Assembly: GCA_963809875.1 (NCBI GenBank)
Contig: CAWELC010000010.1
Span: 124,001 to 188,000 of the forward strand
Length of the DNA: 64,000 nt
From: JAFGAS01 sp963809875
GTDB taxonomy: Bacteria > Desulfobacterota > Zymogenia > Zymogenales > Zymogenaceae
Reading direction: 5' to 3'
The translations under genes and the position numbers were made by a program. The notes under the pieces are model-generated. The model had not been told where the DNA came from. It made no database searches and saw only the letters and a list, made by a program, of their open reading frames with translations. Within the stretch, counting starts at the first letter, position 1, and each line of letters starts with the position of its first letter. Positions 16,406 to 23,832 of the stretch are shown one piece after another.

Positions 16406-17251
16406 ATGTCGCAGTATATCCATGATGAGGGGAGCTTCGAAGGAATCGGCGGCCAGAAGATATATTTCCAGTTCTTTAAGCCGAAAGGATATAAGAACGT
16501 TGTGATCTATGTCCACAGCATGGGAGAACACAGCGGCAGATATCTCTTTCCCATCGAATACTTCATCGACAGGAAGATAGCGTTTTACGGCCTGGATCAT
16601 AGGGGATACGGAAGATCCGGCGGGAAGAGGGGACATATCGATTCTTTTTCGGACTATCTCGATGACCTTTCTGCCTTCGTCAATATCGTCAAGAAGCGCG
16701 AGGGCGACAAACGGTTCTTCATACTGGGCCACGGGCTGGGCGGCCTCATCGCCGTCAGATATATTGAGGAGAATCCCGGCTCCTTTTACGGGGCAATGAT
16801 CACGTCGGCCGCCCTAAGGCTGAGGCACACGATATCGCCCTTCGTGGCCTACGTCGGCGACAAGCTCTCCCGATACCTGCCCCGTTTCTCCATGACCAAC
16901 GAGATCGACCCGGTTAACCTCACCCATGACAAAGACGTCGTCAAGAAATATATGGAGGATGACCTCGTACACAACAAGGTGACAGCCCGGTTCTTCATCG
17001 AGTGTTCATCGGCGATGAAGGTGGTCTTCGAGAAGGCGGAAACGGTTACCCTCCCGTTCCTCATTATGCACGCCGGCGCCGATGAAGTCGTGTCACCCGA
17101 GGGGAGCAGTGAGTTCTACGAGAAGATCGCCTCGACCGATAAGACGCTGTTCATCTACAAAGGGTTGTATCACGAGATACTCAATGAAACCAATCGGGTG
17201 GGCGTCTACAAGGATATGGAGAAATGGCTGGCGCCGCGTCTCCTGAAATAG
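16406..17251 (+). CDS. Monoacylglycerol lipase-like alpha/beta hydrolase with Gly at the nucleophile position
   Basis: The 281-residue product aligns with the monoacylglycerol lipase/lysophospholipase group: VHSMGEHSGRY (oxyanion region), GLDHRGYGRSGGKRGH, and C-terminal blocks HAGADEVV and YHEILNE containing the Asp and His of the triad. The nucleophile elbow, normally GHSMGG, reads GHGLGG here (about residues 109-114), with codon GGG where Ser is expected. The rest of the fold looks intact. The protein may be catalytically dead, may use another residue, or the codon may be a base error. It has AGGAGG upstream and is followed by a terminator lying in the 3' end of oppF. Confidence 0.82.
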   Translation: MSQYIHDEGSFEGIGGQKIYFQFFKPKGYKNVVIYVHSMGEHSGRYLFPIEYFIDRKIAFYGLDHRGYGRSGGKRGHIDSFSDYLDDLSAFVNIVKKREGDKRFFILGHGLGGLIAVRYIEENPGSFYGAMITSAALRLRHTISPFVAYVGDKLSRYLPRFSMTNEIDPVNLTHDKDVVKKYMEDDLVHNKVTARFFIECSSAMKVVFEKAETVTLPFLIMHAGADEVVSPEGSSEFYEKIASTDKTLFIYKGLYHEILNETNRVGVYKDMEKWLAPRLLK

Positions 17252-17302
17252 TGAATGGACATGAGCGCGGGGTCCCCCCGCCGGCGAGCGTGGTATAATC
17301 GC

Positions 17303-18265
17303 TCACCGAAAATGGCAGGCGCACAGCCTTCCGCCGCCCTTATCCTCGAGGGGCGGCGTTTCTTTTTTACAGATCTCCTGCGCTTCGGGGCATCGGGTGT
17401 GAAACCGGCAGCCGGGTGGCACGAAGATGGGGCTCGGTATATCACCTCGGAGGATAATCCGTTGTCCGCGGCCGTTTCCCCGTATGCTCGGGACTGCCGA
17501 GAGGAGTGCGATAGTGTAGGGATGGAGCGGCCTCGCGTACAGCTCATCTTTGCCGGAAAGCTCCATGATTCTGCCCAGATACATTACGGCCACGCGGTCG
17601 CTGATGTATCTGACGACCGATAGATCATGGGAGATAAAGACGTAGGTGAGGCCGTAGCGTTCCTTGAGCGACATCAGGATGTTGATGATCTGGGCCTGGA
17701 TCGACACGTCCAGCGACGATACCGGCTCGTCGGCGATGATCAGCTCCGGCGAGAGCGCAAGAGCCCGGGCAATCCCGATACGCTGGCGCTGACCGCCTGA
17801 AAACTCGTGGGGGTATCGAAAAAGAGCGTCCTCCGACATGCCGACCTGTTCGAGAATCTGGGTTACGCGTTTGCGTACGTCAGCCCCCCGGGAGAGCCCA
17901 TGAATCTCCATACCCTCTCCCACAATCGAGAGGACGCTCTTCCGTGGATTGAGGGAAGCGTAGGGGTCCTGAAAGATTATCGAGAGCTTGGCCCTCAGCC
18001 TCTGCATCTCGGTGCGGGAAAAAGAGGACATGTCCCGGCCCGAGTAGATAATCTTTCCTTCCGTAGGCTCCTCGAGCCTGAGGATCAGTCTTCCGAGGGT
18101 GCTCTTGCCGCATCCGCTCTCGCCAACGATACCGAGCGTTTCGCCGCGTCGGATTTCCAGGTCAACGACGTCCACCGCTTTGACGGTAAATATCTTCCTG
18201 GTAAAGAAGCCCCGGCTGACAGGATAGTACTTCTTGACCGCGACCAGCTGGATCAGTGGTTCCAT
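17303..18265 (-). CDS. oppF: Oligopeptide/dipeptide ABC transporter ATPase (OppF/DppF type)
   Basis: The 320-residue ATPase has Walker A GESGCGKST, signature FSGGQRQR, Walker B LIIADEPVSSLD and H-loop FISHDL, plus the C-terminal extension of peptide-transporter ATPases (PLHPYT and the cysteine block CRFHTRC). It sits six bases after oppD on the same strand; the pair would energise a peptide or nickel-peptide permease in the inner membrane. No permease or substrate-binding protein is encoded beside them, so the partners must lie elsewhere. The 3' end of the gene contains the terminator of the convergent hydrolase. Confidence 0.87.
   Translation of the reverse strand: MEPLIQLVAVKKYYPVSRGFFTRKIFTVKAVDVVDLEIRRGETLGIVGESGCGKSTLGRLILRLEEPTEGKIIYSGRDMSSFSRTEMQRLRAKLSIIFQDPYASLNPRKSVLSIVGEGMEIHGLSRGADVRKRVTQILEQVGMSEDALFRYPHEFSGGQRQRIGIARALALSPELIIADEPVSSLDVSIQAQIINILMSLKERYGLTYVFISHDLSVVRYISDRVAVMYLGRIMELSGKDELYARPLHPYTIALLSAVPSIRGNGRGQRIILRGDIPSPIFVPPGCRFHTRCPEAQEICKKETPPLEDKGGGRLCACHFR
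17332..17368 (+). terminator. Terminator of the hydrolase, embedded in the oppF coding region
   Basis: CGCCGCCC (17332-17339) pairs with GGGCGGCG (17351-17358) and is followed by TTTCTTTTTT on the plus strand. It lies inside the last codons of the convergent oppF gene, 80 bases beyond the hydrolase stop. Confidence 0.75.
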
Positions 18266-18271
18266 AACGTC

Positions 18272-19237
18272 CTACCGGAACAGCCAGCACTTCACGAGGC
18301 TGGTTGTGCCCTGATGAAACATGGGCGGTTCCTCACGTCTGCAGATTTCCATCACATAGGGACAACGGGGCGAAAACCTGCATCCGACCGGGAGATCCGA
18401 GAGCTTCGGGACGGCGCCCGGTATGGTGTAGAGAGCCTTCCCCTCAGAGCCGAGGGCCGGCAGCGCCTTGAGGAGTCCCCGGGTATACGGATGAAGGGGA
18501 GTATCGAAGATATCGCGGACGGGACTTTCCTCAACGATCGTGCCCGCGTACATGACAAAGACCCGCTCGGCCACCTCAGAGACAACTCCCAGATCGTGTG
18601 TGATCAATACCATGGACATGGTGTGTTCTCTTCTCAGAGAATCGATCAGCTCCAGGATTTGGGCCTGAATCGTGACGTCGAGGGCCGTCGTGGGCTCGTC
18701 GGCGATCAAGAGGCGAGGGGAGAGAGCGAGCGCCATGGCGATCATGACTCGCTGGCGCATTCCACCGGACAGCTGGTGGGGATAGTCGTGGAACCTTCGT
18801 TCGGGTGAGGGGATTCCCACCTGCTTAAGGATCTCGATGGCGCGCTCGCGCCTGGCCCGTTTGGAGAGATCCGTGTGATATCGAAAGACTTCCTCGATCT
18901 GGTCACCGACCGTGAAGACAGGATTCAGCGAGGTCATCGGTTCCTGGAAGACCATCGAGATGAGATTGCCCCGGATAGACAGCATCTCGGATTCCTCAAG
19001 GGCCAGCAGGTCGCTGCCGTCAAAGAGAATCTTTCCGGAGACGATCCTGCCGGGAGGAGCGGGTATAAGTCTGAGAATCGAGAGGGCCGTCATGCTCTTG
19101 CCGCACCCGCTCTCTCCGACGAGTCCGATAGTCTGGCCGGGATTGACTGAAAGGTCGACGCCGTCGACGGCCTTCACGACACCTTGCTCGGTGAAGAAAT
19201 AGGTTCGAAGATCATCTATACGGAGGAGCTTTTCCAT
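18272..19237 (-). CDS. oppD: Oligopeptide/dipeptide ABC transporter ATPase (OppD/DppD type)
   Basis: The 321-residue ATPase has Walker A GESGCGKSM, signature LSGGMRQR, Walker B LLIADEPTTALD and H-loop LITHDL, with the peptide-transporter C-terminal extension (PLHPYTRGLL and CRFSPRC). It is the first gene of a two-gene minus-strand unit with oppF. An inverted repeat lies just upstream of its start codon. It diverges from nikR; NikD/NikE nickel-peptide ATPases belong to the same family, so a nickel role cannot be excluded, but the sequence alone does not separate Opp, Dpp and Nik types. Confidence 0.86.
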   Translation of the reverse strand: MEKLLRIDDLRTYFFTEQGVVKAVDGVDLSVNPGQTIGLVGESGCGKSMTALSILRLIPAPPGRIVSGKILFDGSDLLALEESEMLSIRGNLISMVFQEPMTSLNPVFTVGDQIEEVFRYHTDLSKRARRERAIEILKQVGIPSPERRFHDYPHQLSGGMRQRVMIAMALALSPRLLIADEPTTALDVTIQAQILELIDSLRREHTMSMVLITHDLGVVSEVAERVFVMYAGTIVEESPVRDIFDTPLHPYTRGLLKALPALGSEGKALYTIPGAVPKLSDLPVGCRFSPRCPYVMEICRREEPPMFHQGTTSLVKCWLFR

Positions 19238-19246
19238 CGGTTTACC

Positions 19247-19263
19247 TTACAAATCAATTGTAA
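19247..19263. promoter_or_regulatory. Palindrome upstream of oppD (operator candidate)
   Basis: TTACAA-N5-TTGTAA lies 10 to 26 bases upstream of the oppD start codon, overlapping the leader and close to its ribosome binding site. The position suits a repressor site; no regulator is identified. Confidence 0.4.
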
Positions 19264-19312
19264 ATGAAATAGTCGGATAAGACAACGAAATTTGACCGGT
19301 GTGATTTTTATC

Positions 19313-19348
19313 TTGACGAAATTCAATTTCCACGTAAAATAGTAACAC
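19313..19348 (+). promoter_or_regulatory. Predicted nikR promoter with a NikR-like half-site
   Basis: TTGACG, 16 bases, TAAAAT (19313-19340), followed at 19342-19348 by GTAACAC, which matches one arm of the NikR palindrome as I recall it for deltaproteobacteria (GTGTTAC/GTAACAC). A matching left arm is not visible at the expected distance, so autoregulation by NikR is only suggested. Confidence 0.45.
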
Positions 19349-19381
19349 GTTTTAGATTATCATGCCACGCTTGGAGGCCCC

Positions 19382-19807
19382 ATGAGCAATCTGATTCGCT
19401 TTGGCGTGTCGCTTGATCGGGAGCTCCTCGAACGGTTCGATGCATACCTGTCGGAGAAAGGCTACGAGAACCGTTCTGAGGGTATCCGCGATTTAATCAG
19501 GGATATCCTGGTAAGCCAAGAATGGGAGGCGGCTGACCCCAATGAGGAACGAATGGCCGTCGTATCTATAGTCTATGATCATCACGAATCGGACCTTCCA
19601 AACAGGCTTACCGAACTGCAACATGAGCAACACGGCGTTGTCCATTCCGCCCTCCATATCCATCTGGACCGGCACAATTGCCTGGAAATCCTGGTGCTCA
19701 GAGGGCCTTCCCGTCCCATCCTCGATCTCGGCAACAAGCTGATCAGCACGCGCGGGGTCCGCCACGGAAAGATGATCCTTACGACAACCGGAAGAGATCT
19801 ACCTTAA
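19382..19807 (+). CDS. nikR: Nickel-responsive transcriptional regulator NikR
   Basis: The 141-residue protein is a full-length NikR: an N-terminal ribbon-helix-helix domain (IRFGVSLDRELLERFD) and a C-terminal ACT-like metal domain. The high-affinity nickel ligands are visible as HxH (HIH) and a Cys in DRHNCLE, with an upstream His in the HEQHGVV region. NikR represses nickel uptake genes when nickel is sufficient. It lies 15 bases before cbiM and is co-transcribed with cbiMN, which identifies this ECF importer as probably nickel-specific. Confidence 0.93.
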   Translation: MSNLIRFGVSLDRELLERFDAYLSEKGYENRSEGIRDLIRDILVSQEWEAADPNEERMAVVSIVYDHHESDLPNRLTELQHEQHGVVHSALHIHLDRHNCLEILVLRGPSRPILDLGNKLISTRGVRHGKMILTTTGRDLP

Positions 19808-19822
19808 AGAAGGAGATTGATC

Positions 19823-20503
19823 ATGCATATACCTGACGGCTTTCTCTCACTGCCGGTGGCGGCTTCAGCGTACGGAGTATCGGCCGCCGTCGGCGCCGCA
19901 ACGATCGTGCAGGCCAAGCGGCGATTCGCCGACCGGTTTGTCCCCCTGGCGGGGATATCGGCCGCCTTTATTTTCGCCGCTCAGATGATCAACTTTCCCA
20001 TCGGGGGAGGAACGAGCGGCCACTTCCTCGGGGCAATGCTGGCCTGTCTCCTGCTGGGGCCGTCGGTAGGCTTCTGGATCATGTCGCTGGTCCTCTTGAT
20101 GCAGTGTCTCCTCTTTGCCGACGGCGGCATCACCGCGCTCGGTGCCAACATCCTGAACATGGGTGTCGTGGGAGGACTCCTGTCCTACGCTGTGTTTGCG
20201 CTCGTCGTGAAGATTCTTCCCAAGACTAAGAGCTCATTCTTGGCGGCGACCTTCGGGGTTTCATGGCTGGCCGTTGTCCTGGCCGCGTTGATGTGCAGCG
20301 TCGAGCTCGGGGTATCGGGCACCATCCCCTTCAAGATCGTGATCCCGGTCATGACCGGCTTTCACGTGGTCATCGGCCTGGGCGATGCAATCGTGACGAC
20401 GGGTGTCCTTTCCTATATGCTTAATGCCAGGCCCGACCTGGTGTATGCGTGGTCCGTGACAAGGAGTGGACATATCGGGGAGGAGGTGGCGGCAAATGGA
20501 TAA
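19823..20503 (+). CDS. cbiM: ECF nickel/cobalt transporter substrate-binding protein CbiM/NikM
   Basis: The 226-residue membrane protein starts with MHIPDGF. In this family the free N-terminus and His 2 bind the metal, so ATG 19823 (AGGAG seven bases upstream) must be the true start and a TTG six bases earlier is rejected. Family blocks include AQMINFPIGGGTSGHFLGA, in which the internal His is another ligand, and LFADGGITALGANILNM. CbiM is the S component giving metal specificity. Its end overlaps cbiN; the ATPase and T component are encoded at 6.5-8 kb. Confidence 0.92.
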   Translation: MHIPDGFLSLPVAASAYGVSAAVGAATIVQAKRRFADRFVPLAGISAAFIFAAQMINFPIGGGTSGHFLGAMLACLLLGPSVGFWIMSLVLLMQCLLFADGGITALGANILNMGVVGGLLSYAVFALVVKILPKTKSSFLAATFGVSWLAVVLAALMCSVELGVSGTIPFKIVIPVMTGFHVVIGLGDAIVTTGVLSYMLNARPDLVYAWSVTRSGHIGEEVAANG

Positions 20504-20807
20504 GAAGAAACAGAATACGAGTTTCATCATTGCCGCCCTTTTCATCTGCCTCGTTATCGCGTTTATCCTGTCTCCGTTTGCCTCCTCGGGCCCGGACGGC
20601 CTCGAAAAGGCTGCCGAGAAACTGGGTTTCCTGCACCTCGGAGAGCTATCTGTCTGGGCCCACTCACTGATGCCCGACTACAGCATTCCACTTCTGGGAG
20701 AGAGGCCGCTTTCCGGAATGATTGCGGGTCTTCTTGGCACCCTGCTGCTCTTCGGGCTGGGGTGGGGGGTCGGGATGGTCCTCAGGAGGCGCAAACCGCC
20801 TGAGTAA
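20496..20807 (+). CDS. cbiN: ECF nickel/cobalt transporter accessory protein CbiN/NikN (PDGLE family)
   Basis: From ATG 20496, eight bases inside the cbiM end, the product is 103 residues: two membrane segments flanking a periplasmic loop with the defining PDGLEKAAEKLGF motif and a short basic C-terminus. CbiN/NikN is the small accessory subunit that helps CbiM load metal. Overlap with cbiM implies translational coupling. A terminator follows directly. Confidence 0.9.
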   Translation: MDKKKQNTSFIIAALFICLVIAFILSPFASSGPDGLEKAAEKLGFLHLGELSVWAHSLMPDYSIPLLGERPLSGMIAGLLGTLLLFGLGWGVGMVLRRRKPPE

Positions 20808-20824
20808 AGGGCGGTGCAAACGCG

Positions 20825-20852
20825 AAAACCCGGACCATGAGCCGGGTTTTTT
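20825..20852 (+). terminator. Intrinsic terminator after nikR-cbiM-cbiN
   Basis: AAAACCCGG / CCGGGTTTT stem with an eight-base loop, ending in a run of six T residues. Confidence 0.85.
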
Positions 20853-20879
20853 ATCTACACACAATGCGGGACGTAAAGC

Positions 20880-21557
20880 CTATTGGAGGCCGAGGATTTG
20901 CATCCCCTTTTCCTTGAGCTCCTCGAAAGAATCCGCCCCCCCCTTATAGACAAGATTTATGCCTTCCATGTGTTCGTCGAATATATCCAGGTTTGTTGCA
21001 TGGGCGGCGGTAAAGATGATGATATTTTTCGTCGCGACGTGCTTTTGGACGATATTGATGAACTGTGCCCCGGACATCTTGGGGAGCACCAGGTCGACAA
21101 TGAGGAGATCCGGTTTCCCTTTCTTGAGTTCCTCGAGACCCTCCTCCGCCTTTTCGACCGCGACGACACTCTTGATATCTTCGGAAAAGAGGTCGCTCAC
21201 CTGTTGCCTGGTCATAGCCGAATCCTCGATAATGAGGACCCGTTTGTCGGCTTTTGGCGGAGTCCTGAGAACCTTCTTGACGACGAGCTTCTTTACGAGC
21301 CTCGTTTTCGGGGGGAGGGTATTGGGCGCTCCCTCTTCTTTCGGGCGGGGCCTGTTTGGGGATTCCTCGGATCTATCGGTCGAGGGCTGGCCGGAGACAG
21401 GATAGGCCTCGGAGTCGAATCCGAACATGAACTCATTTCCGCACTGGGAACACTTGATCGGCCGGACTGAGCTGTCGGATACCACCTCTTCGAGGTCGAG
21501 GAATATCTTCTTCTTACATTTCGGGCAATGTGTTTCGATCAGGTTCATTGAGCTCAT
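20880..21557 (-). CDS. Zinc-ribbon response regulator (MJ0042-type finger plus receiver domain)
   Basis: From ATG 21557 (21548 is an alternative) the product is about 225 residues. The N-terminus is a zinc ribbon with CPKC and CSQC pairs, as in MJ0042-type fingers. A Pro/Lys/Arg-rich linker of about 60 residues leads to a CheY-like receiver domain with the acidic pair in IIEDSAMTR, phosphorylatable Asp in IVDLVLPKMSG, Thr in FTAAHA and Lys in VYKGG. No output domain or kinase follows. Such proteins occur in deltaproteobacteria; the phosphodonor and partner are unknown. Confidence 0.8.
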   Translation of the reverse strand: MSSMNLIETHCPKCKKKIFLDLEEVVSDSSVRPIKCSQCGNEFMFGFDSEAYPVSGQPSTDRSEESPNRPRPKEEGAPNTLPPKTRLVKKLVVKKVLRTPPKADKRVLIIEDSAMTRQQVSDLFSEDIKSVVAVEKAEEGLEELKKGKPDLLIVDLVLPKMSGAQFINIVQKHVATKNIIIFTAAHATNLDIFDEHMEGINLVYKGGADSFEELKEKGMQILGLQ

Positions 21558-21655
21558 ACCATATAACGATAAAATTATAAATGATTCCACCTATGTATGT
21601 CAAGGAGATAACAGAAGGCCTGATGGGGGGGTCGGGAGGACGTGCGGCATCCGTG

Positions 21656-21684
21656 TTGACATTTATCGAAGGGTATGATACATG
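21656..21684 (+). promoter_or_regulatory. Predicted promoter of the Sua5/YciO-like gene
   Basis: Consensus TTGACA, 17 bases, TACATG, about 30 bases upstream of the start codon. Confidence 0.45.
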
Positions 21685-21712
21685 AGAAACGAAGGGATAT
21701 AGAGAGGTTTAT

Positions 21713-22330
21713 ATGCAGATCCTAAAGATCAATCCTATCAACCCGGAACAGCGGCTTATTCGGCTTGTCGTGGATAAGCTTCGACAGGGAGGGGTCATCG
21801 CCTACCCGACGGACACCATCTATGGTATCGGATGTGATATCTTCCAGAAGGGAGCCATCGAGCGTCTGTATAAGATCAAGGGAAAGGATCCCAACAAACC
21901 CCTCAGTTTTCTCTGTCCCGATCTTGTCGACATCAGCACGTACGCTCAGGTGAGCAACCAGTCCTATAAGATCATGAAACGTCTTGTGCCGGGACCGTAT
22001 ACCTTCATCCTTGAGGCATCCCGTAACGTCCCAAAAATCATGCTTACCAAGAGGAAAACCGTCGGCATAAGGATTCCTGACAACAATATCTGCGTCATGA
22101 TGGCACAGCTCCTGGGCAACCCGATTATTACCACGAGCGTCAAGAATACCGACGATGAACTGTTCAACGACGCTGAGGAAATCGCGGAGCGGATCGGCAA
22201 GCTTGTTGATCTGGTTATCGACGGGGGCAGGATCGAAGCGCATCACTCCACTATTATCGATCTATCCGGCGACACGCCTGTGGTTGTCCGAGAAGGCAAG
22301 GGAGACACTTCCATCGTATTTGAGGAATGA
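21713..22330 (+). CDS. Sua5/YciO/YrdC-family protein (threonylcarbamoyl-AMP synthase type)
   Basis: The 205-residue protein is a single Sua5/YciO/YrdC domain: GGVIAYPTDTIYGIGCD near the N-terminus, the KGKDPNKPLSF basic block that binds ATP and carbonate in TsaC, and a later IRIPDN. TsaC makes threonylcarbamoyl-AMP for the t6A37 modification of tRNA. Its size and the KGKDPNKPLS form are closest to the YciO branch, for which activity is less certain. It begins behind AGAGG and has its own promoter. Confidence 0.85.
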   Translation: MQILKINPINPEQRLIRLVVDKLRQGGVIAYPTDTIYGIGCDIFQKGAIERLYKIKGKDPNKPLSFLCPDLVDISTYAQVSNQSYKIMKRLVPGPYTFILEASRNVPKIMLTKRKTVGIRIPDNNICVMMAQLLGNPIITTSVKNTDDELFNDAEEIAERIGKLVDLVIDGGRIEAHHSTIIDLSGDTPVVVREGKGDTSIVFEE

Positions 22331-22432
22331 AACACCCGACTTTCGTCGCGCCCGCAATACTTTTGTATAGCATTTGTACTGCGAATTCTGTATACTAAAG
22401 CGGTTATTCCCAAAACACGATGATCGGTATCT

Positions 22433-22672
22433 ATGGAGGTCTTCGTAAAGCTCCACTATGTGCTGAGAACGTACGCACCAAAGAGAGACTTCAAGAAACC
22501 ATTCCTCCTCACTCTCACCGATGGCGCCGTTCTCGGGGAAGTACTGACTCTCCTCGGGTTGCCGAATGACCAGAACTACCTTCTCTTTGTCGGATCCGAA
22601 CGCGCGGAGAGAAATCGACATCTCATCGACGGAGACACCGTCACAATCCTCCCGTCCGTTATCGGCGGATGA
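22433..22672 (+). CDS. MoaD/ThiS-family sulfur-carrier-like protein
   Basis: The 79-residue product has a ubiquitin-like MoaD/ThiS fold and ends in Gly-Gly (SVIGG), the tail activated by adenylation and thiocarboxylation in sulfur carriers. The NRHLIDGDTVTILP block before the tail is typical of the family. It stands alone, without moaE, thiG or an AOR beside it, so its target is open; stand-alone copies in anaerobes often serve tungsten or molybdenum cofactor synthesis. No convincing ribosome binding site is visible. Confidence 0.75.
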   Translation: MEVFVKLHYVLRTYAPKRDFKKPFLLTLTDGAVLGEVLTLLGLPNDQNYLLFVGSERAERNRHLIDGDTVTILPSVIGG

Positions 22673-22891
22673 ATAGTACGTCAGGGTGACGCTTCGTTGT
22701 GTGGGCAGAGAAAAGGGCAGAAATAGGCCGTCGAGCCGCATCATGGCCGATTTGGGCAAGTAGACAGGGGTAAAAACCGGCCGGCCTCGGTGAGGAAATG
22801 GCGATGTCTCGCTTCCGATGGGTTGAGAGAGTTGAAGCACACACGTCATGCGCAGCGGCAGCTGATGGAGTCACAGAAGTAACGTCATAAT

Positions 22892-22919
22892 AAAAGCCTC
22901 CCGAAACGGGGGCTTTTTT
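22892..22919 (+). terminator. Intrinsic terminator after the MoaD-like gene
   Basis: A ten-pair stem (AAAAGCCTCC, one T-G pair) with a CGAAAC loop ends in six T residues. It lies in the 362-base gap 22673-23034, where I see no gene. Confidence 0.72.
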
Positions 22920-22979
22920 GTATAGTAAGCGTGCACGTGCGAATAATGAAAAAGAATCGGAGGCAAAGTAAAAAATCCC

Positions 22980-23008
22980 TTGACAAGGAAAACAGCGTTC
23001 TGTAGCAT
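22980..23008 (+). promoter_or_regulatory. Predicted promoter of the TetR gene
   Basis: TTGACA, 17 bases, TAGCAT; the predicted start lies about 20 bases upstream of the TetR start codon. Confidence 0.5.
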
Positions 23009-23034
23009 AACGATGTTCTCGGGCCGGCCTTTTA

Positions 23035-23700
23035 ATGACACGAATTGAAGATCTTGAAATGGAAGACGTCGTTGCACAGCGAATCGAGGCTGAGAAGCAA
23101 GAACGAATTGAACGCATACTGGATGCCGCCCGAAAACTCTTCCTGGAGAAAGGGTATCTCGGCGCTACCATGCGGGACATCGCTCTTGAAGCCGAGCTTT
23201 CCACCGGAGCCATTTACGTTTATTTCTCCGGCAAGGACGAGATCTACGAGAAAGTCTGCGAAGAAGCCTTCATGGTCGTGATCGGCCTCGTGAATAAGGC
23301 AGCCCTGATAGGGGGTACGCCGAAGGATCGGATACGGGCGGTTGCCAAACAGTATGTTACTTTCTACACCGATTATGCCGAATACTTCGAGATGATCACC
23401 TTCCATGACCTCGGCTTCACGAAACGGGGTCAGTCGGAACATCTGAGAGAACGCCTCAAGGATTTGACCTCTCAGGCCGTAGGTATTATCCAGGGCATCG
23501 TCGCGGAAGGGGTCGCAGCCGGGGATTTTTCGCCGGATTTGGACAGCACCCAGGCCAGTTTTAACCTCTGGGCGGGATTGGAGGGGGTTCTCATCCTTGA
23601 TATGATGGGGTACCTGAAAACCTTCAGTCTGGATCTGGAGAAACTGGTGCTCTCTCAGCTGGATATATTGCTTACGGGGGTTATGGCAAGAAGCCGGTGA
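23035..23700 (+). CDS. TetR/AcrR-family transcriptional regulator
   Basis: The 221-residue protein has a TetR DNA-binding domain at residues about 20-70: ILDAARKLFLEKGYLGATMRDIALEAELSTGAIYVYF, shown here in parts as KLFLEKGY, ATMRDIA and STGAIYVYFSGKDE. The C-terminal helical ligand domain is not assignable to a ligand. It lies upstream of the aminotransferase run in the same direction, 130 bases away, and is a candidate regulator of it. No terminator separates the two. Confidence 0.88.
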   Translation: MTRIEDLEMEDVVAQRIEAEKQERIERILDAARKLFLEKGYLGATMRDIALEAELSTGAIYVYFSGKDEIYEKVCEEAFMVVIGLVNKAALIGGTPKDRIRAVAKQYVTFYTDYAEYFEMITFHDLGFTKRGQSEHLRERLKDLTSQAVGIIQGIVAEGVAAGDFSPDLDSTQASFNLWAGLEGVLILDMMGYLKTFSLDLEKLVLSQLDILLTGVMARSR

Positions 23701-23832
23701 TGAGACAGACGCCTCGTCCCGCAGAAGCAAAGGGCGGGAGGCATGAATAGGGCAGGTCATGATCGGACCGTAGCGGATGACCTCTCATGCAGATTGTCGT
23801 ATAGTGCGTAAGGGACTATTACGGAGGTAATT

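Noticed and set aside
19299..19348. Complete NikR palindrome in front of nikR
   Set aside because: GTAACAC (19342-19348) is present, but the nearest GTGTGAT-like arm (19299-19305) is about 36 bases away, far more than the 13-14 expected.
23794..23822. Promoter TTGTCG-N17-TATTAC before the first aminotransferase
   Set aside because: Its start point would fall after the ribosome binding site (23821-23827) and give an almost leaderless message that loses it.
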